Assembly: GCA_004299545.1 (NCBI GenBank)
Contig: SCRB01000600.1
Location: 1-7,549, forward strand
DNA from: Rhizobiaceae bacterium
GTDB taxonomy: Bacteria; Pseudomonadota; Alphaproteobacteria; Rhizobiales; Rhizobiaceae
Direction: 5' to 3'
DNA: 7,549 bases
Shown in pieces: positions 5,685-7,549 of this stretch (its first letter is position 1; the number at the start of each line of letters is the position of its first letter). A program made the translations under genes and the position numbers. The notes beneath the pieces were generated by a model, which was given only the letters and a program-made list of their open reading frames with translations, was not told the origin of the DNA and did no database searches.

Positions 5685-6077
5685 ATGAAACGTACAGATA
5701 TTTATACGGACAAAGCCGTCGACCGAAGATACCAATTTACCCCTGCCATTGTCCACCAGAGGTCCGGCCTGCTTTTCATATCCGGAGTATGCGGGTGGGA
5801 CCAGGACGGCAAGATCCTATTCCCTGAAAATCCCGGGAAACAAGCCCGCGCCGCATTCGAGAATCTGCGCGATATCCTGAATCGCGCTGGGGCCTCGTTC
5901 AAAGACATTATCTGGTCGACAGAGTATGTGACTGATATTCGCCAGTATCGCGAAATCGCACTCGTTCGGTCGGAGTATTTCCCTGACAATTTCCCCACTG
6001 CAACTCTCGTGGAGGTGACCAAATTGTTCAAGCCCGGGCAAATTTTCGAGATCCAGACCATCGCGGCGATGGAATAG
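5685..6077 (+). CDS. RidA/YjgF/UK114-family protein lacking the canonical catalytic arginine
   Basis: A 130-residue protein of the RidA superfamily, small trimeric cytoplasmic proteins. The archetype hydrolyses reactive enamine/imine intermediates, and relatives include 2-aminomuconate deaminase-type enzymes of aromatic catabolism. Family features are LLFISGVCGWDQDGKIL (29-45), QARAAFENLRDILNRAGASF (53-72), DIIWSTEYVTD (74-84) and the C-terminal FPTATLVEVTKL with FEIQTIAAM (103-114, 121-129). In true RidA the last block reads PARSCVEV, and the Arg (R105 in E. coli) binds the substrate carboxylate; here the aligned position is Ala106, while the Glu matching E120 is kept (E122). It therefore likely belongs to one of the other Rid subfamilies with a different or unknown activity. 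AAAGGAG (5671-5677) precedes the ATG by 7 bases. The gene is divergent from the MarR gene and convergent with the molybdenum hydroxylase genes. Confidence 0.92.
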   Translation: MKRTDIYTDKAVDRRYQFTPAIVHQRSGLLFISGVCGWDQDGKILFPENPGKQARAAFENLRDILNRAGASFKDIIWSTEYVTDIRQYREIALVRSEYFPDNFPTATLVEVTKLFKPGQIFEIQTIAAME

Positions 6078-6255
6078 GATCGGCGGAAAGGGTGGCACAT
6101 ACGGCTTCCCCTGCCATCTCCATCGTGCATGAAGAGGTGGTCGCGCTGATGCGGTGCGAAGAGAGGTGGGCGGGAGGCAGTTGAGCGTACCGACTTGAAA
6201 CCGGGACGAGAGGCTGCCCGGATCGGGTCCGATCGAACGTTCGACTCTCGGAATT
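6078..6255. other. Convergent intergenic region between the RidA-family gene and the [2Fe-2S] subunit gene
   Basis: About 180 bases separate the two convergent stops, with no gene seen. A 12-bp palindrome (TCGAACGTTCGA, 6233-6244) and an outer pair CGAGAG/CTCTCG (6207-6212, 6245-6250) could fold, but no T-tract terminator is evident. Confidence 0.4.
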
Positions 6256-6750
6256 TTACGAAGCACTGCTTCGGGCCGCGGCCAGGATCGCCCGAACGAT
6301 CGGTTCATACCCCGTACAGCGGCAGAGATGGCCGCTCAGCATTTCGCGCACCTGCTCGGCCGTAGGATTGGGCGTGTTACGGATGAAGTCCGTCGCCGAC
6401 ATCAGGATGCCCGGCGTGCAAAACCCGCATTGAAGCGCGAAATGTTCATGAAAGGCCGTCTGCAAGGGAGAGAATTCCGCATCGTCTGGCTTCAGACCCT
6501 CGATGGTCGTTACTTCCGCCCCGTCGACCTGTACCGCATAAAGGAGGCATGAGCGCGCCGCCGCGCCGTTGACCAAGACAGTGCATGCGCCGCAGACGCC
6601 GTGCTCACAGCCCACATGGGTCCCTGTCGCATGGATTTTATGGCGGAGGAAATCCGCCAGATGGACGCGAGGCGTACAGCGGCCTCTGACCTTTTTCCCA
6701 TTCAATACAAAAGAAACCTCGACCTCCTGATGTGCGTCATAGCGTGTCAT
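6256..6750 (-). CDS. [2Fe-2S] small subunit of a molybdenum hydroxylase (xanthine dehydrogenase/CoxS type)
   Basis: This 164-residue subunit carries two [2Fe-2S] clusters that pass electrons from the molybdopterin site of the large subunit to the FAD subunit. The N-terminal plant-ferredoxin-like domain holds C48, C53, C56 and C68 (GCEHGVCGAC then C). The C-terminal four-helix domain holds C108, C111, C143 and C145 (QCGFCTPG and HLCRCTGY). Gln107 before C108 is the conserved residue near the pterin cofactor. All eight ligands are present and the length is normal for the family. There is no twin-Arg or other signal, so the enzyme is cytoplasmic. Its ATG overlaps the stop of the FAD-subunit gene by 4 bases (6747-6750), so the two are translationally coupled. 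The substrate (purine, nicotinate, isoquinoline, aldehyde, CO) cannot be told from this subunit. Confidence 0.95.
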   Translation of the reverse strand: MTRYDAHQEVEVSFVLNGKKVRGRCTPRVHLADFLRHKIHATGTHVGCEHGVCGACTVLVNGAAARSCLLYAVQVDGAEVTTIEGLKPDDAEFSPLQTAFHEHFALQCGFCTPGILMSATDFIRNTPNPTAEQVREMLSGHLCRCTGYEPIVRAILAAARSSAS

Positions 6751-7549
6751 CCCTGATTCCCTGTCTCATTTAGCATCGCCCGAACAGACCGGCCAATCAG
6801 ATGGGCCGTCGTGGATTTGCGATAGGCTGCGGAAGCGTGGAGGTCGTCGATATAGGGAAGCCGCTCAGCGCTCCCTATCACGGCGGATAGCCATTGTTCA
6901 TCGGGTTTGACGCCCGTGAAGTGGCCTGCCTGCAGCGGGAGCAATATCGGCCTGTCGCTAATCCCAGCCACGCCGATGGCGATGTCGGCGACGGAGCCGT
7001 CAACCGTCAACCGAAGCCTGGCCGCGCAGGACGAGATCGCGATATGCCCGTGTCTGACGGTAAGCTCCTCGAAAAAGTATCGCGTCCGGGAAGGGGTGAC
7101 CGGCCAATCCACCCCCACGATCAGTTCTTCCGGCCGCCGCGCTGTCGTCAGAGCTCCCTGGAAGAAATCCGCCGCGCCGATCGTTCGGCGCTGTTTCTTC
7201 GATGCCAGCGAAACCGATCCTCCCAATGTAAGCAAGAGAAGCGGCAGTTCGGCGGTCGGGTCCGCATGGGCAATCGAGCCGCAAATCGTGCCGCGGGTAC
7301 GGGTCTGGAAATGACCTACATGGGATAGGGCTTTTCTCAGGACCGGCAGGGCGTTCGCGGCCGCGCCGCTTTCATGGACTTCTCTCTGGCGGGCGAGGGC
7401 GGGCGTGCTGATCTTTTGTTCGCCAACCGTCATCGCTGGAAGATCGGTGATCCGGTTGATATCGACCAATATCGTCGGCGTCACGATGCGCATATTGAGC
7501 ATCGGGCCAAGTGTCTGGCCGCCGGCGATGATGCGGGTGTCGCTTCCAT
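6747..7549 (-). CDS. FAD-binding medium subunit of a molybdenum hydroxylase (CoxM/XdhB type), 5' end outside window
   Basis: This subunit takes electrons from the [2Fe-2S] subunit and passes them to the final acceptor. The frame is open to the window edge: codons before the Met at 7502 read GSDTRIIAGGQTLGP, which contains the FAD pyrophosphate motif AGGQTLGPMLNMR, so the real start lies beyond 7549 and about 30 N-terminal residues are missing. The second FAD motif, TICGSIAHADPTAELP, is at residues 87-102 of the visible 266 (family total about 280-300). The C-terminal CO-dehydrogenase flavoprotein domain follows, with RYFFEELTVRHGHIAISSCA at about 156-175. No Cys-rich [4Fe-4S] insert is seen, so it resembles the CoxM/XdhB type rather than 4-hydroxybenzoyl-CoA reductase. 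It overlaps the small-subunit gene by 4 bases. The molybdopterin subunit is not seen and may lie to the right of the window. Confidence 0.94.
   Translation of the reverse strand, partial: GSDTRIIAGGQTLGPMLNMRIVTPTILVDINRITDLPAMTVGEQKISTPALARQREVHESGAAANALPVLRKALSHVGHFQTRTRGTICGSIAHADPTAELPLLLLTLGGSVSLASKKQRRTIGAADFFQGALTTARRPEELIVGVDWPVTPSRTRYFFEELTVRHGHIAISSCAARLRLTVDGSVADIAIGVAGISDRPILLPLQAGHFTGVKPDEQWLSAVIGSAERLPYIDDLHASAAYRKSTTAHLIGRSVRAMLNETGNQG

Noticed and set aside
6233..6244. 12-bp palindrome TCGAACGTTCGA
   Set aside because: A palindrome of this length is expected by chance about once or twice in 7.5 kb, and it sits between convergent genes with no promoter to control.
6747..7502. 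FAD subunit starting at the Met codon at 7502
   Set aside because: The FAD-binding AGGQ motif lies upstream of that Met in the same frame, so the start must be outside the window.

Overview
The window looks like part of an alphaproteobacterial genome, most likely from the Rhizobiales (Brucella/Ochrobactrum/Rhizobium relatives). This is inferred from the high-GC coding style, the nar operon with a trailing PpiC-type isomerase, and remnants of IS256- and IS481-type elements whose protein sequences resemble those common in that order. No rRNA, tRNA, CRISPR array or intact mobile element was seen.

Left block (1-3190, + strand): the distal half of a respiratory nitrate reductase operon. It runs narH (3' half only), narJ, narI, a cytoplasmic parvulin-type peptidyl-prolyl isomerase that overlaps narI by 4 bases, and a 90-residue protein of unknown function. 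NarH (Fe-S electron-transfer subunit) and NarI (di-heme membrane anchor) carry electrons from quinol to the catalytic subunit NarG, which should lie upstream of the window. NarJ is the assembly chaperone that helps mature NarG. The isomerase is probably a folding helper for the same complex.

Middle block (3191-5018): a scar without intact genes. It holds about 350 bases of unrecognised sequence, then the 3' part of an IS256-family transposase (5'-truncated, frameshifted and nonsense-mutated). This abuts, through what looks like the IS256 right end, the 3' third of an IS481-family transposase broken by an 8-bp tandem duplication. About 390 bases with only a terminator-like hairpin follow. The scar separates two unrelated metabolic modules.

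Right block (5019-7549): a MarR-family regulator (-) transcribed divergently from a RidA/YjgF-family gene (+). The intergenic region contains a plausible extended -10 promoter overlaid by AATCATT-type half-sites that form an inverted repeat, a likely MarR operator. Converging on ridA from the right are two minus-strand genes overlapping by 4 bases, the FAD subunit (5' end outside the window) and the [2Fe-2S] subunit of a molybdenum hydroxylase of the xanthine dehydrogenase/CO dehydrogenase type. The large molybdopterin subunit is not in the window. The group suggests oxidation of an N-heterocyclic or similar aromatic/purine-like substrate, with a RidA-like protein handling a reactive intermediate, but the substrate cannot be read from the sequence.

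I see no clearly undescribed system here. The most unusual items are the RidA-like protein without the usual catalytic arginine, the MarR operator arrangement, and the small unknown gene at the end of the nar operon.
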